A stretch of 64,000 bases of DNA, taken from positions 22,501 to 86,500 of the forward strand of contig CAJNDS010000367.1 of assembly GCA_905221605.1 (NCBI GenBank), in the 5' to 3' direction. The translations under genes were made by a program, and so were the position numbers. Below the pieces are notes generated by a model. It was not told where the DNA came from. It was given only the letters and a program-made list of their open reading frames with translations, and ran no database searches. Shown piece after piece: positions 43,201-53,989 of this stretch. This stretch comes from Symbiodinium natans. Taxonomy: Eukaryota; Sar; Dinophyceae; Suessiales; Symbiodiniaceae. Numbering within the stretch: the first letter of the stretch is position 1; the number at the start of each line of letters is the position of its first letter.

Positions 43201-43580
43201 CCAAGGCCACTGCAGCGCTTCACACAGCTCTGTGGAGGACTGGGGCCAAACCAAGGGTTTGTTTTTTTATAGCGTTTAGCAGTTTGACACGGTTCACAGG
43301 GTCTCAGAGAGCATGGCGCAAAAAGGGTTTAAAGCAGAAGGCGATGCAGCCTTGGCACAGCGGCTCTTCGAGGAGCTGCGCCCTTTGGCCGAGAAGGGTT
43401 TGTTACGACGCAGTGATGACGCTTTCTTTATGTTCTATAGTATGTTGTTATTGCATGTTTTTGCGTGTTTTAGTTGTTGTGCTACTTGTTGTTGCGGTTC
43501 GCGAGGCCACTACATGAGAGCAGCTGGCGCTTAGGCGCCCCGATGTACAAGAGGCGGTCATCAGAGGGGACGAAGTGTGA
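40263..43580 (+). CDS. Kinesin-13-like motor protein
   Basis: ATP-driven microtubule motor. The N-terminal motor start suggests the microtubule-depolymerising kinesin-13 group. Exons in order: VYIRKRPLFEHEERLGEFDV (40263), VIHNCLTKADLRSLYV (40455), FQFAEAFGEAATNDDVYSRC (about 40628), VATIFMFGQTGSGKSHTMTG (40956; P-loop GQTGSGKS), AFEIAGKNMRDLLGDGCNEL (about 41317), VMDKGSRTHVVGAHV (about 41448), LLQLLEGAMHDQRSF (about 41654), KLTLVDCAGSERRQDSSQHD (about 41917; switch II DCAGSE), AEINATIFALKD (about 42104), PFRSSLLTRVLSDSFASPDA (about 42316), then tail exons DIVQRKQARDRLART (about 42752), WSEDDVRRFVQKAANG (about 42860), AALAQRLFEELRPLAEKG (about 43346) and LALRRPDVQEAVIRGDEV ending at TGA 43578. 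The switch I exon (NxxSSRSH) was not found; it should lie between 41700 and 41910. Exons before 40263 are probable but not identified. Introns are mostly 60-300 bases with AG|G acceptors. Confidence 0.93.
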
Positions 43581-45014
43581 GAGATGTGGGAGCCCTTATT
43601 CGCACGAACACGGTCTCAAGACGACACGTCCCTGAGGTTGCCACTGGTTGCCACGTCTCACCGCACAGTTTCAAATCTCGTTTCCACGGGCTGAAGAGCC
43701 GCAGGCTTTCTCGGGCCTCCAGTTTGGCCTGTTGGTTCGGCACTTTCGTTGGGTGTAATGAGGATAGGTGAGCGGTTCCCGGAAGAGCTGAGCAGCGGAA
43801 TGTGCTGAGCAGGAATGTGTAGATCGACATTGAATTCAAAGACCCCTTGTCTAAGTCGTTCATCCTTTGAATTCGACAGAATCCTCGCGACACGTCCGCC
43901 AGCTAGGGCGGACATTTTCCATGTGGGAGCTTGATGGCAGACGTTGCATTAGCTGCTAACGCCCGCCAGCTGCTGAATTCTCTGCAGCTTGACTCCCTAG
44001 ACTGCCTAGACTTTTTACCCTGCAGCGGCTTGGAAGCCGAAGCTGTAGTCCATGTGACAAAATTGTGACTTTGACGAAGCTTCCGGGCCTGTCTGTGGAA
44101 TTCGAACCCCCTAATGGGCTGCTTGGCTAAAATCTTTTCTTCGACTCTAGGTCGGCACTTGGCCTGGCAGCCGCTTTGCAGAATCCTTGTGTAGCCAATT
44201 AGACTTGCGAAGCGCAGTGCGAATTCAATCTGATAGTTGCGTCGAAAAGTCCCGTGGCTGATGTGCATCTGTGAGCCTGTGCTGCCACTGAATCTGCGCC
44301 ACAAGACCGGAGACTTAGGACGGAACCAGTCGAGATTGTGTTGTTGTCCGAGCAACGGTCGCGGCAGGCGCACAAAAACAAGTATGTCTCGAATCCATCT
44401 GTCTCTGCAGAGAGCACCCGGTCTTCAGTCTTGGTCAGGCAGCGCAGATCTTGCAAGAGCAGGGCCGGAAGTCGAAGCCTATCGTGCAGCCGAGGGCTCT
44501 GAGAGTTCAATCAAATTTTTCACTCTCTCTCCTTTCTAGAAATACATTTCATTCAGGTACGTTTTTTTTCATCCACTTTGATTGGAGTCGCTGTGGGTTC
44601 CTGCCGAGGGCTCGGAAGATGCTGGCCTGCGGCGAGAAGCCGGCCGTCTCAGAAGCCTCCACGAGGCGAGCGGAGTGACGAGTGAGGCCATATAGTGGCT
44701 ATAGTCGAGATAGTTCGGAGATGTTCGGATGGCTCGCCTCAAGTAGAACAGACATCGAGCGGCCTACTTTAGCGGCTTAGTGACCATGAGGTCTTCCATC
44801 ACGACCACCTTTCTGGAGGCGTGGAAGGGGCTCTCAACACTTGACTCACTTGACTCGCATGTGAACAGTTGCCAGGCCCAGTCCTGCCTGGGGCGTAGCA
44901 TCTATCGAAGAGCATCCTGGTCGCAGATGGTTGGCAATGGTTGGCTTTGATGTGTGTGCACGGGAGAGACGACGGTAGCTGCAGGTGCCGATGCTGTCCT
45001 GGGTACGGGAGATG
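43581..45014. other. Spacer between the kinesin and anion transporter genes
   Basis: One short protein-like frame at 43934-44068 (MADVALAANARQLLNSLQLD..., 44 codons, stop TGA) could be a first exon or a small gene. A frame at 44792-44835 could hold a 5' exon of the next gene. Otherwise nothing is recognised. Confidence 0.35.
43934..44068 (+). CDS. Small ORF of unknown function
   Basis: ATG at 43934, 44 codons, rich in Leu and Ala, ending VVHVTKL-stop. Composition is protein-like but no domain is recognised and the start context is ordinary. It could be an exon read through into an intron. Confidence 0.3.
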   Translation: MADVALAANARQLLNSLQLDSLDCLDFLPCSGLEAEAVVHVTKL

Positions 45015-45084
45015 TCCTGCAAGAGTGTGCGTGCGGACATCATTGCCGGCCTCACGGTTGGGCACGCAGCGCAGATGTGCAAGG

Positions 45085-45181
<97 letters not shown>

Positions 45182-48100
45182 GAATCATGAGTCGTGTCAA
45201 CTCATGTTTATGACGCGACCCGACAGTGTTTGAAGCAACCAAGTCACTGGGAGGAGTCATGCGAAGGGAATGCAAGGGATGGGAAGGGTCGAGCGTTTCG
45301 GTCCGAGTGACATGCCGATTGTACTCCCTTCAGAGGGCATGTCAGTTCTACCCTTTCTGAGTAAATGAAGCCCCGTTTGAACATTGTGAGTTAGCAAAGG
45401 GAGCGCGCAAGCCACTTTGACCTAGCCTCTGTCTTTCCACATCCCTCGCAGTCTTGGGGCAGTGCCTGCTAGAAAGCTGGCGCTGCCAAGACATGTTCCC
45501 AAAGTCTTGGGCAACGACATCCTGGCACCTTCGCACCGTAGGCTGTTCTGTGACAAATTTGATGCCTGTGGCAACTCAGAACTCAGGTCGGAGTGATGGT
45601 CATCCCACAGAGTATGTCTTATGCAAGCATTGCAGGCCACGGTGTGCCCAGCTTCACTTGTGAATTCAGCCTCAGCCTCTGCTCGGTTTGCAGGGCTTCC
45701 ATACATCTACGGGATGTACGCAGCGTCTGCGCCCTCAGGGCTGTAAAGGTTCCACGCAGGCCTTTGAACCCTTCACTCAGGTGTGTGCCGGCGGCGGTCT
45801 ACGCAGTCTTTGGCCAGTCGAGGCAGCTGGCAGCACGGAGCTTGGGCTCAACAGCTTGGTCTTGCTCTTGATATCCCGGGTGCGCGTGCTGTGACTTAGG
45901 ATTTAGAGGATTATGTTGTGATATTGTTATTCATATCTTTTGAGATTGGTATATTGTTGTCTTGCTATCTTACACTCGTAGCCTATTATTCTATTGTTAT
46001 ATTGCTTTATCTTATATGTCATTAATCGGTGTGTTCGTCAACTGCAGGTCGGACCGGTGGCCATGGTCTCTTTGCTGATCAACGCCGGGCTGATGGGGCA
46101 GATGCACAGCGGCCCTTGCCTGGAAGCCCAGACGTTTGGGGTTTTAGGGTTGAGGTGATATTCTTGAGGAGAGGTCTTTGCACTTGGCAAACAAACTGCG
46201 GTTGGCCAGGGGCAAAGTCGAAAGTTCCAAGACTTCCTCCTGAACATGCCTCACACTTCCTGGGAAAAGTCGTAACAGCTGACCGCAACAACGCGCTCAA
46301 GATGTGAAGCTTAATTGAATGAGCCCCCTTGCCTAGTTTTTGTGCGTTGTTGCTCCAGCCATGGGTGGGTTGAATTCTCTTTCTACTGCCTTGGCACTCT
46401 GACTCCGACGCTATACAGCCTCTGGCAAAAGCTGTCCGAATGCACAATTTTTCCTCCTGCCTGGTGCATGATACAGAGCTTTGAATTGCGTGGAGCCAGT
46501 TTGGGTACACTACTGGAATATGGAAAAGCTTCAGTGCCGCCGCCGGGTGTGCTTAACTGTTGCTCCTTGAGGCAGTTCCTGGCAGTGCGCCACCTTTGTG
46601 GGTGAGATGGAGACTGATATGTCCTTTGTACAGGTGGCTGGTTTCGCTCTACCTCACGCAACCGGCCTCTTGGAGCAAGGCTGATTTGTGCCTTACTGTC
46701 TCAGGCCTGGAGGCTGGGCTTGAAGCTGTTGTGTGAGCAGTGGGCTGCACAAGCTGAGCCCCTTGTGCCGCATCGCGGGATGCCCCTCGCCATCCCTGTT
46801 GTTACATCGGGATGGTTTTTCGAATTTGTTGCAGTGCTGGCCACATTGCAATTCCTGCACATTGGTGGTGAACTTGGCTCGGGCTTGGCTGTTCACTAGT
46901 TCTTCACTTGCCATTGCGGCCCCCTAGCTTCTGTTCGGGCGCTGGTGCCACTGCTGGAGTGGTTGTTCTCGCAACTGAAGCGGGGCTTGAGATATTGATC
47001 TCAAGAATGAGGTGATATTCTTGAGGAGAGGTCTTTGCACTTGGCAAACAAACTGCGGTTGGCCAGGGCAAAGTCGAAAGTTCCAAGACTTCCTCCTGAA
47101 CATGCCTCACACTTCCTGGGAAAAGTCGTAACAGCTGACCGCAACAACGCGCTCAAGATGTGAAGCTTAATTGGATGAGCCCCCTTGCCTAGTTTTTGTG
47201 CCCACCCTTTTCACTTTGTCCCTCCCTTTGCGGGGGCTTCTCGGTGGAACTTGCTGGACAAGTTGCAACCACAACTGTCTGGATGTGCTTGTTTTCCTTC
47301 GTCAGACAAGGCGTCTGACTGCATGCAGCTCTACGTTTGGGGTTTTAGGGTTTATAGGGTTTTAGGGTTTAGGGTTTAATTGGGGGTTTAGGGTTTAGGG
47401 TTTAGGGGTTAGGGTTTAGGGTTGGGTCCTTTTAAGCCCTATAAGCAGAGTTCAAGTGCGGAAACTGCCCTAAAGGGATGTGTGCTGTCTGATACGTAAG
47501 AGTCACCCTCCCCCCCCCCCTTCTTCCCCCGCAACTTGAAAGAGAGCAGAGGCCCTGGATGGGATCCCCACTTCGGCCCAGAGCTTATGTGTGTCATCGC
47601 AGAGAAGTCGCATGGGGGTACTACTCTTACATGCTCCACGAAGTCGAATTTTTTGTAACGCAGTTTGTAGTGGCAGTTGTGGAGAAGCGGTCAGTGAGGC
47701 CACGGCGGCCAGCTCTCTGCAGAGGATGAGCGCTGCACGACCGAGTGCTTCCTTCGTGGGTTACCTCGTGAATCAACTCCAGCCTTACATTTTGGTTGTT
47801 TGAATGCTTGCAATAAACTACTTCGTAGCCATTGGTACTTGTACTGTGGGCTCGCCTATCTGCTTTGCCCTGGGGCAAGGTACGTGAAGCTAGCTGTTTT
47901 CACTTCCGCCGTCATGGGGCTGATGCAGATCCCTGGCCTTGAATATGTTGTGGCCACTCGAAGGAGCATAGGGTGGAGCTGGCTTGAAAGCACAACTTGA
48001 CAACTCAGGATCACAGCGATGATCCTCAGGACACTGTGCTAGGGGGTTTGAAGCTCCTTCAAGCCTGAGAGACGGTGTCAGGCTAAAAGGAGCCACGAGT

Positions 48101-51100
48101 CAGAGAGTCAGTTTGGCTGCCTGAAGGATGGGCTTCTTGGTCACCTTCCTGGGTCACCCCGTGACTAGTGGCCTGGGCCTGAAAAACTCCACAATGGTTG
48201 GGGGTTGGAGCTTGGCCTTCTCTTCCGACTTCCTTGCGTGCCGAGGCTTTACGAGCGGTGCAGCCATCATCATCGGCTTGAGCCAGGTGAAGTACATGCT
48301 TGGGATCCATCTGGACAAGTGCAGCTCCTAGCGCTGTTGTTGGCAGTCGGCGCACCCTGGCATCTCAATGTCAACAAACATGAGCACTCGCACAAACACA
48401 CAAAATGCAAGTATGAGACATTCGTTCCTTTGTTCACCTGTGCTTCGTTGATTCGCTCGTTCGCTTGCTTGTTCGGATGTAATATATATATATATATATT
48501 ATGCATATTATTTATAGATTCCCTCATGTTCCAATCCTACTCTCGTGTTTGACGTGCGAAGCTCGGTGGTACACGGCCTTGACAAAGGTCTCAGTACGTG
48601 TATGTGACCCTGATCGACCTCGCTCTTTGGTTGGCATGAGTCATCACATGTCTTCACTGTGTCTTCTCTGTCCTCCCTCCCAGGCTCGGAAGATTGGCAA
48701 CACTAAGTGGATGACGCTGCTCCTAGGTGCCTGGGGTGTGAGAGTTAAATGGTCTGAGACGGCAAGTGACTACTTCGCGCCCAGCCCGAGCCCACGCAGG
48801 GATGGCGTCCCTGGTGTTCCTCCTCCTCGCAAAGGAGATCGCCAAGCGCAAGACAAGGCCAGCAACGCGGTATGAGAAGAGCAAGCAAGCAAGGATCGGA
48901 TCGTTGTGCTTTGGCAGTGCCCAAGGCTATCGCTGATCGGACCTCTGGCTCCCTTGTTCTGCTGCGCAGTCGGGAACCTACGGCAGAACTGCCAGCGCGC
49001 ATCTTCGAGCAATATCAGTATGTCTGTATATATATATATGTATGTAAATCTATCTGTATATGCTTATACATTTTATGTCAATGGTCGATGACTCTACCAT
49101 CAGTGACGAGGGCTCATGCACCTGCAGGCTGGCACTCTTCTGTCTGAACCCTAAGCCAAGCGAAGTACGACATGACTTGACGGCACTGCCTTGGGATTGG
49201 TCAAGGCTGTGGCTTTGCGAGCCCTTGCGCGAACAGTTTGAGGCCAAATGAGATGCCCCAGTTCCTCACTGTTCCGCAGCACGCTTGCCGCCTGAAGGTG
49301 AGCTATGTTGGCCAAAATGGGCCAATTCCTTCCGGAATTTTCCCAGTCAGCTTATATGCCTGGGATCCCTCGGATTTTTTCAAGGCCAGTTTGGTTTTTG
49401 CACCGCTGCCTAGTGCAGTGGCATGGCTCCCAGCATCCTGCCAGGTGCTTCCAACAGCCCTCTCATGCTGCCTCATCGGCTACATGGAATCAATCGCCAG
49501 AAGCTCAGACTGGGTCAAGCTTTGTTACTGTACCATGCCCTGTGCTCCTGCGTCATATGCTCTTCGGTCCCTACAACACTGACAGCCGTCTGTCTCTTTA
49601 CGTCTCTTTCGCCTTTGGGGCTGATGCGAGGCCATCGGCAAGAACCTGGCTGCCAAGCACGGCTACGAGCTGGAAGCTGGCCAGGCGGGCGCCACCTGTC
49701 TGCTTCTCCCATCTCCGTTTTGTGCTTCTAAGAGACTCCAAGGAGCTCTTGGCCTTGGGATTGTCCAACCTCGTGGGCGCTGTGCCTTGAGCACAGAAGA
49801 TGAGAGAGCGGTTTCTCCTCTAACAGCACTTGGCGCTCCCAGTGGTCCAGTGCTGCAGGTTTTCTTCCTATCCCGTCACCGGCAGTTTCTCCCGATCTGT
49901 GCCAGCCCTACGCAAGTGGTCTCAGCCAACCATTCCCCTTTCTCGCTGCAGTTGAGGCCGTGAACAATGCGACCGGTGCTGCCTTGCTTGTTTCTACGAC
50001 CTATGTCGCTTGAGTCTGCAATGTTTTGCAATCAACACTGCTTGTGAGCCATCAATGCTACTCAGAGCAATGAGGCCAACAGCTCGGACAATGCAACAGA
50101 CAGCAGCCCCGCATTGTTGATGAAAGCAATGCCGCAGCGCCATGCCAAAGTAGCCTGTAGGTTTGCAAGGGCAGCGCGGCAGGGCAGCGTTTTATTTGGA
50201 AGGAGATACTGCTCCTGGATGTCGCGAGCTTCGTCCAGAGTCCAGTGGTGGCTTTCAGAAGGGGCCAAAGCACGATGGATGCATTACGTGAACGGTGCTT
50301 CCACAAAGGTGTAGAGATGCTGGACCTGGGAGAAGACACGATGTGCCGGGCATCAGGAGATAGCTCTTGCAAAAGGGCGAGAGAAGAGGGAAGAGGCACC
50401 AGGCTGACATCCACATGGCCAGAGCACAGGCCATGGTGCAGATGGCTTCAGGGGTGCCCAGGACATTGCTCCATTTCTGCAATGTTCTGTGCATCCCTGG
50501 AGCTATGAAAGTCCGAGTTCCTGAGGGTGGTCCTACTCAAGATTGCATGATGGCAGGCGCACCATAAGGATACTGCGCATGACATCTTGTAGGGGTGGCA
50601 CAATGCAGCCTGAAGACGAGTTTTGGGACATAGCCGAAGACCTTGAGCAACAGACCCCCACCGGCGTGTGGTCAGTGTGGTCAGGTCAGTGTGGTCACTG
50701 TGGTGGAGAGTACAGTGGGGGTGGGGCAGAGTGCAGTTAGCAGGGCGCACGGGGGGGGGTCAGCGCGGAGAGGAGAGTGCCCAGCGGAGAACGCGGCGGG
50801 GGGAGCGTTCTGTGGTGAGGGTGCAGAGTGGAGAGTGGAAAGATGTGGGGGGTTGAAACTTGAAACGAGCACAAGAGTCTCGCCATGATCCCGGCTCTGT
50901 GTTTACACGCTTATATCTCTTCCTGCGAGTGCAATGGACAAAAGCCAGATCTTTGCACGACAGCCGAGTCACTCCGCGGGGACTGATGCGTGATCGAGGC
51001 CCGAATCGTGTCAGGTGCTGTATCCCAATTCGCCGGCCTCATCACGGCCCTCGTCATGCTGCGCCGCCCAAAGCCTCCTTGTTGGTTGCACGAGCATCGT

Positions 51101-53904
51101 TTGCAATGTCTTTGGGCTGCTTGATGTATGCGCAGTTTTTCAGGTGCACGCTTCTTTTCCTCACGCCGCTGTTCAGCTACTTGCCTGATTTTGCTGCAGT
51201 CTCAGTCGGAGGAAGCGCGTGAGACCTTCGAGAAGACGCAAGATGACCACAGTGTGGAGGTTTCAACGGAAGTAGGCACAAAGCCTGTTCATTCCGATGA
51301 GTTTCCGCCTGACTCAGGTGCTGGCTGCAATTGTAATTAGTTCGGTCGGAGCCCATGTTTCTGTGTAGGTCTTTTTGAGAGAAGCATCGTCCCAGTCAGA
51401 CAGAAAGTACGGGGTGTGACTTTTGTGCCATCAATTTCAACGGTGCTGTGCTGTGCATGTGCTGTGTTTGTTCGATTTTCGCTGGGTTTCTGCTCAAAGG
51501 TGGTTACACTGAGGCTAAGAGTAGAGAATGCTGCAGGGCTGAGGGCTTTCGAGGCCTCTCGACGGGCCATCATGGGAGCTAACGGCTCCTCGCAGCCGGC
51601 GAAGGTAGCGGGCAGCGTCTTGCGCAAAGCTGGTGAGCCCTTGAACACACTGGGGTACCAAGTGGTGCACGAGAAGGTTGTCTACCCAACCGGAACCAAG
51701 CCCACTCGCTTGACCATTTGTCGCTGCTGGCAGTCGCTTCGTTTTCCGCTTTGCGACAACACGCACCAAAGGCTGCAAAAGTTGGGTGTGGATGTGGGGC
51801 CAGTGATGGTTGAGATCAAGCCAGGTACCGCCAATGTTTGCGCGGAGCAGGCACATCAGGCTCCAAAGCCTTTCTTGTCCAATCTTGGTGGGCCGAAAGC
51901 CGCAGTCTTTGGTGGAGTGGCGGGTGCGGCTTTTGCTGCTGGTGCCGCTGGCATGACGGGCAGCTTCCCGATGTGAGCCACCACTGCCGTGGGGAGAGAG
52001 CCTACTTGCCTGGAAAGGTCTGGATCTTCCAGCTGCGTGAATGTGCTGGTTCTTGGTGACTCAAGAGAAGAGAGCTATTGTGTAAAACGCCTCCCCATCT
52101 TCTGCACATGCCTTCCGGATGGAAAATGCAGCGCTCTTGAGACTTCACGGTGGTTCACGATTACTTCTCAGTGTTTCTTGATGTTTCTCTTCCTGAGGTG
52201 GCTCCGCTGGTGGCATACAAGGAGGACCGACACGTTCACGAAACTGCCGAGCTTCTCCGCTTCTTCGGGTCTTCTTTCATGGGCTTTGGCTTGTGTGGCC
52301 ATAGGCCATATTCTGTGAGGCCCTGAAGCTGTGGCGCGTCAAGAAGCAGGACTGCTTCCTCTGGGCTTGGGACCCAAACCAAGCACCAAGCTGCTTTCAA
52401 GAACAAGAGAACTGCGGGGCATTTCACGGGTGACCTCAATTCAGGTGGCTGCATTTCTGGGAACTCTGTTCCTCGGAGTTCTTCAGGGTCGCGGTCTGAG
52501 CGACATGACAAGCTGTCTGGGCTATCGGAGCGGTGACATGTTGTTTCTTCATTCGTACGAGGTATTGCCCTTGCCGTCGGCCTCTCACTGTCCATCGTCA
52601 TCTACGAGTCGGTGAGGCTCGGGTAGTTGCGCTGTGCAGTCCACTGCAGTTCAGCTTGCCACCCATCTTGGAGCTCTGTGTATCGCTCACCGTCCCTCCG
52701 CAACCATAGGCCGCAGATCACGATTCTGTGGCGGCTTCCTGGAACCACGATCTATCGAAATGTGAAGCAGGTTTCTGCCATGTCTTTGAGCGGAATGCGG
52801 AATACTGCAGCATACCGCAGTCCCAATAACGGGGTGCAGTAAAACCTGTGCAAGGAAGCGATTGGATCCTTCGTGCCGAACGTCTTTATTGCTCGCATCG
52901 GGAGCAGCATGCCGGGACCCCTGAACAATCATGCGGTACATGAGTATTACATGCCCGTGTTCGGCAGCATAAGCGGGAAGCGGCAGTGTGCGCCCTGCAG
53001 TTGCCTGCTCCCCATGTCATGTTCATCAAACGGCGTGCACTGAAGCACACCTGTGTGTGGGTCAGAGAGAGCGAGGGACGGAGAGATCGACAGATAGAGA
53101 GATCGCGCCGCGCGCGGCCCAGATACTTTGCCAATGCCTACTTCATCAAGGCCAGACTTCATATTTGCTCCGCACTCCCGTGCGGTCACCTTCTCTGTTA
53201 GTCTATCGGTAAATCGGTCTTTTACGCTGTGGTGCGTGTCCTGGCAATGGATACTACCGTGACCGCCCCTGCACAAGGACTGGCTGCAGGAGCGCATCTC
53301 TTCCCTCGAGCAAATCAACCGGACAGAGTACATAGTTCTGGAAATGACTGCTGCCTAGCACTCAGTACCAGTGCCCAAAGGAGCCCAGACGCTCTGCGTG
53401 TGCTAACGGATCCTATTCTGTGCTCATGAGCCGCTCAGGTGGTTAGCGTGGACTCCACAGCCCTTCATGTGCTTGAGGCCCACATCAACGAGAGCGAATG
53501 TCTGATTCTTCAGCAGCTTGACTCGGCATCTTTCTTCCCTGCAACCCTGCACCGTGTGCCATTGCAGGATGTTGTCAACGACTTCCGTGGTCGAGGCATT
53601 CAGATTGCCTTTGCCATGGTGGGCAACCGCCTGGACAGGAGCGAGCACCCACGAAAAGAGTTGTTTTTTGTGCACATGTTTTTTTTGAGCGCTTCGTGGA
53701 AGAGAAGTCGTGAGCGCTGTAGGACCTTCCGAAAGAGTGGTCTGACAAACTCGGCCAGCTTCTGAGTCTCGTGACCCTCGTGTCCCGCAAAGTGGACTTC
53801 CGAGTGGACTTCCGCGTTGTGACGTGTCGTGACTCGAGAGGTCGGCGAAAAATGGTTCTTCCCTACCGTGCATGATGCTGTTGTGGGCTGCCTCCGCCAT
53901 CAAA
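45015..53904 (+). CDS. SLC26/SulP anion (sulfate) transporter with STAS domain
   Basis: Membrane anion transporter or exchanger. About 28 short exons follow family order: [11 protein letters not shown] (about 45023), [17 protein letters not shown] (45587; SulP signature), [14 protein letters not shown] (45694), [16 protein letters not shown] (45786), [19 protein letters not shown] (46048), [17 protein letters not shown] (47881), [13 protein letters not shown] (48128), [20 protein letters not shown] (48246), [15 protein letters not shown] (48685), [13 protein letters not shown] (49291), [10 protein letters not shown] (49471), [18 protein letters not shown] (49633), [14 protein letters not shown] (49743), [11 protein letters not shown] (49869), AVNNATGAA (about 49958), [15 protein letters not shown] (about 51020), [13 protein letters not shown] (51147), [15 protein letters not shown] (about 52322), [15 protein letters not shown] (52444) and [19 protein letters not shown] (about 52560). 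The STAS domain follows: [13 protein letters not shown] (about 52733), [16 protein letters not shown] (52880), [10 protein letters not shown] (about 53127), EYIVLEMTA (about 53328), [15 protein letters not shown] (53447), [15 protein letters not shown] (53579) and [20 protein letters not shown] (53840). One membrane segment, expected at 51190-52310, was not located, and the stop is not identified. Confidence 0.93.
45086..45179 (+). repeat. TG dinucleotide microsatellite (47 units)
   Basis: An uninterrupted TG tract in the intron between the [11 protein letters not shown] and VGVMVIPQS exons of the transporter gene. Cys-Val frames across it are artefacts. Confidence 0.98.
46151..46345 (+). repeat. 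Dispersed 195-bp repeat, copy A
   Basis: Starts TGAGGTGATATTCTTGAGG and ends GCCTAGTTTTTGTGC. It is nearly identical to 47008-47201 (one missing G, one A/G change). Both copies are in one transporter intron. Copy A is preceded by ACGTTTGGGGTTTTAGGGTT, which also occurs at the start of the telomere-like tract at 47333. Confidence 0.95.
47008..47201 (+). repeat. Dispersed 195-bp repeat, copy B
   Basis: Second copy, 857 bases downstream of copy A in the same orientation, about 99% identical. No ORF of note inside. Confidence 0.95.
47336..47426 (+). repeat. Interstitial telomere-like TTTAGGG tract
   Basis: About ten TTTAGGG-type units with small variants (TTTTAGGG, TTTATAGGG, TTTGGGGG) on the + strand. 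TTTAGGG is the plant-type telomere repeat, also found in dinoflagellates. It lies inside an intron of the SulP gene and so is internal to the chromosome. Confidence 0.92.
48480..48500 (+). repeat. TA microsatellite
   Basis: A short TA tract in a transporter intron. A similar tract of about 12 bases occurs at 49028-49040. Confidence 0.9.
51572..51976 (+). CDS. CDGSH iron-sulfur domain protein, intronless
   Basis: 134 residues in one uninterrupted frame. Residues 50-65 read [16 protein letters not shown], the CxCx2Sx3PxCDxxH signature that binds a 2Fe-2S cluster in mitoNEET/CISD proteins; ligands are Cys50, Cys52, Cys61 and His65. The usual Gly after Cys-Asp is Asn. The family-typical [13 protein letters not shown] follows. 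The N-terminus [11 protein letters not shown] fits the N-myristoylation consensus (Gly2, Ser6). The C-terminus has a Gly/Ala-rich segment that could contact a membrane ([17 protein letters not shown]). The start at 51572 is chosen because it gives this N-terminus; the frame is open further upstream to about 51416. It sits between the [13 protein letters not shown] and ALKLWRVKK exons of the SulP gene on the same strand. Likely roles are redox or iron-sulfur handling at a membrane. Confidence 0.85.
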   Translation: MGANGSSQPAKVAGSVLRKAGEPLNTLGYQVVHEKVVYPTGTKPTRLTICRCWQSLRFPLCDNTHQRLQKLGVDVGPVMVEIKPGTANVCAEQAHQAPKPFLSNLGGPKAAVFGGVAGAAFAAGAAGMTGSFPM

Positions 53905-53947
53905 AGGTTCCCATGGCTGCAATGATCTGCAATGTGGGTGGCAGTTC

Positions 53948-53987
53948 AGCCCTTCGCAGCCCTTCACAGCCCTTCATAGCCCTTCAG
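53948..53987 (+). repeat. 10-bp tandem repeat, four copies
   Basis: AGCCCTTCGC and close variants repeated four times just after the last recognised STAS exon. Confidence 0.92.
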
Positions 53988-53989
53988 GA

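Noticed and set aside
45086-45179. Cys-Val repeat ORFs over the TG tract
   Set aside because: Microsatellite artefact inside a mapped transporter intron.
46151-46300. Similarity of GAGGTGATATTCTTG and GAAAAGTCGTAACA to two conserved small-subunit rRNA blocks
   Set aside because: In rRNA the two blocks are about 850 bases apart, not 110. A 14-base match to some part of a rRNA is expected by chance in 64 kb.
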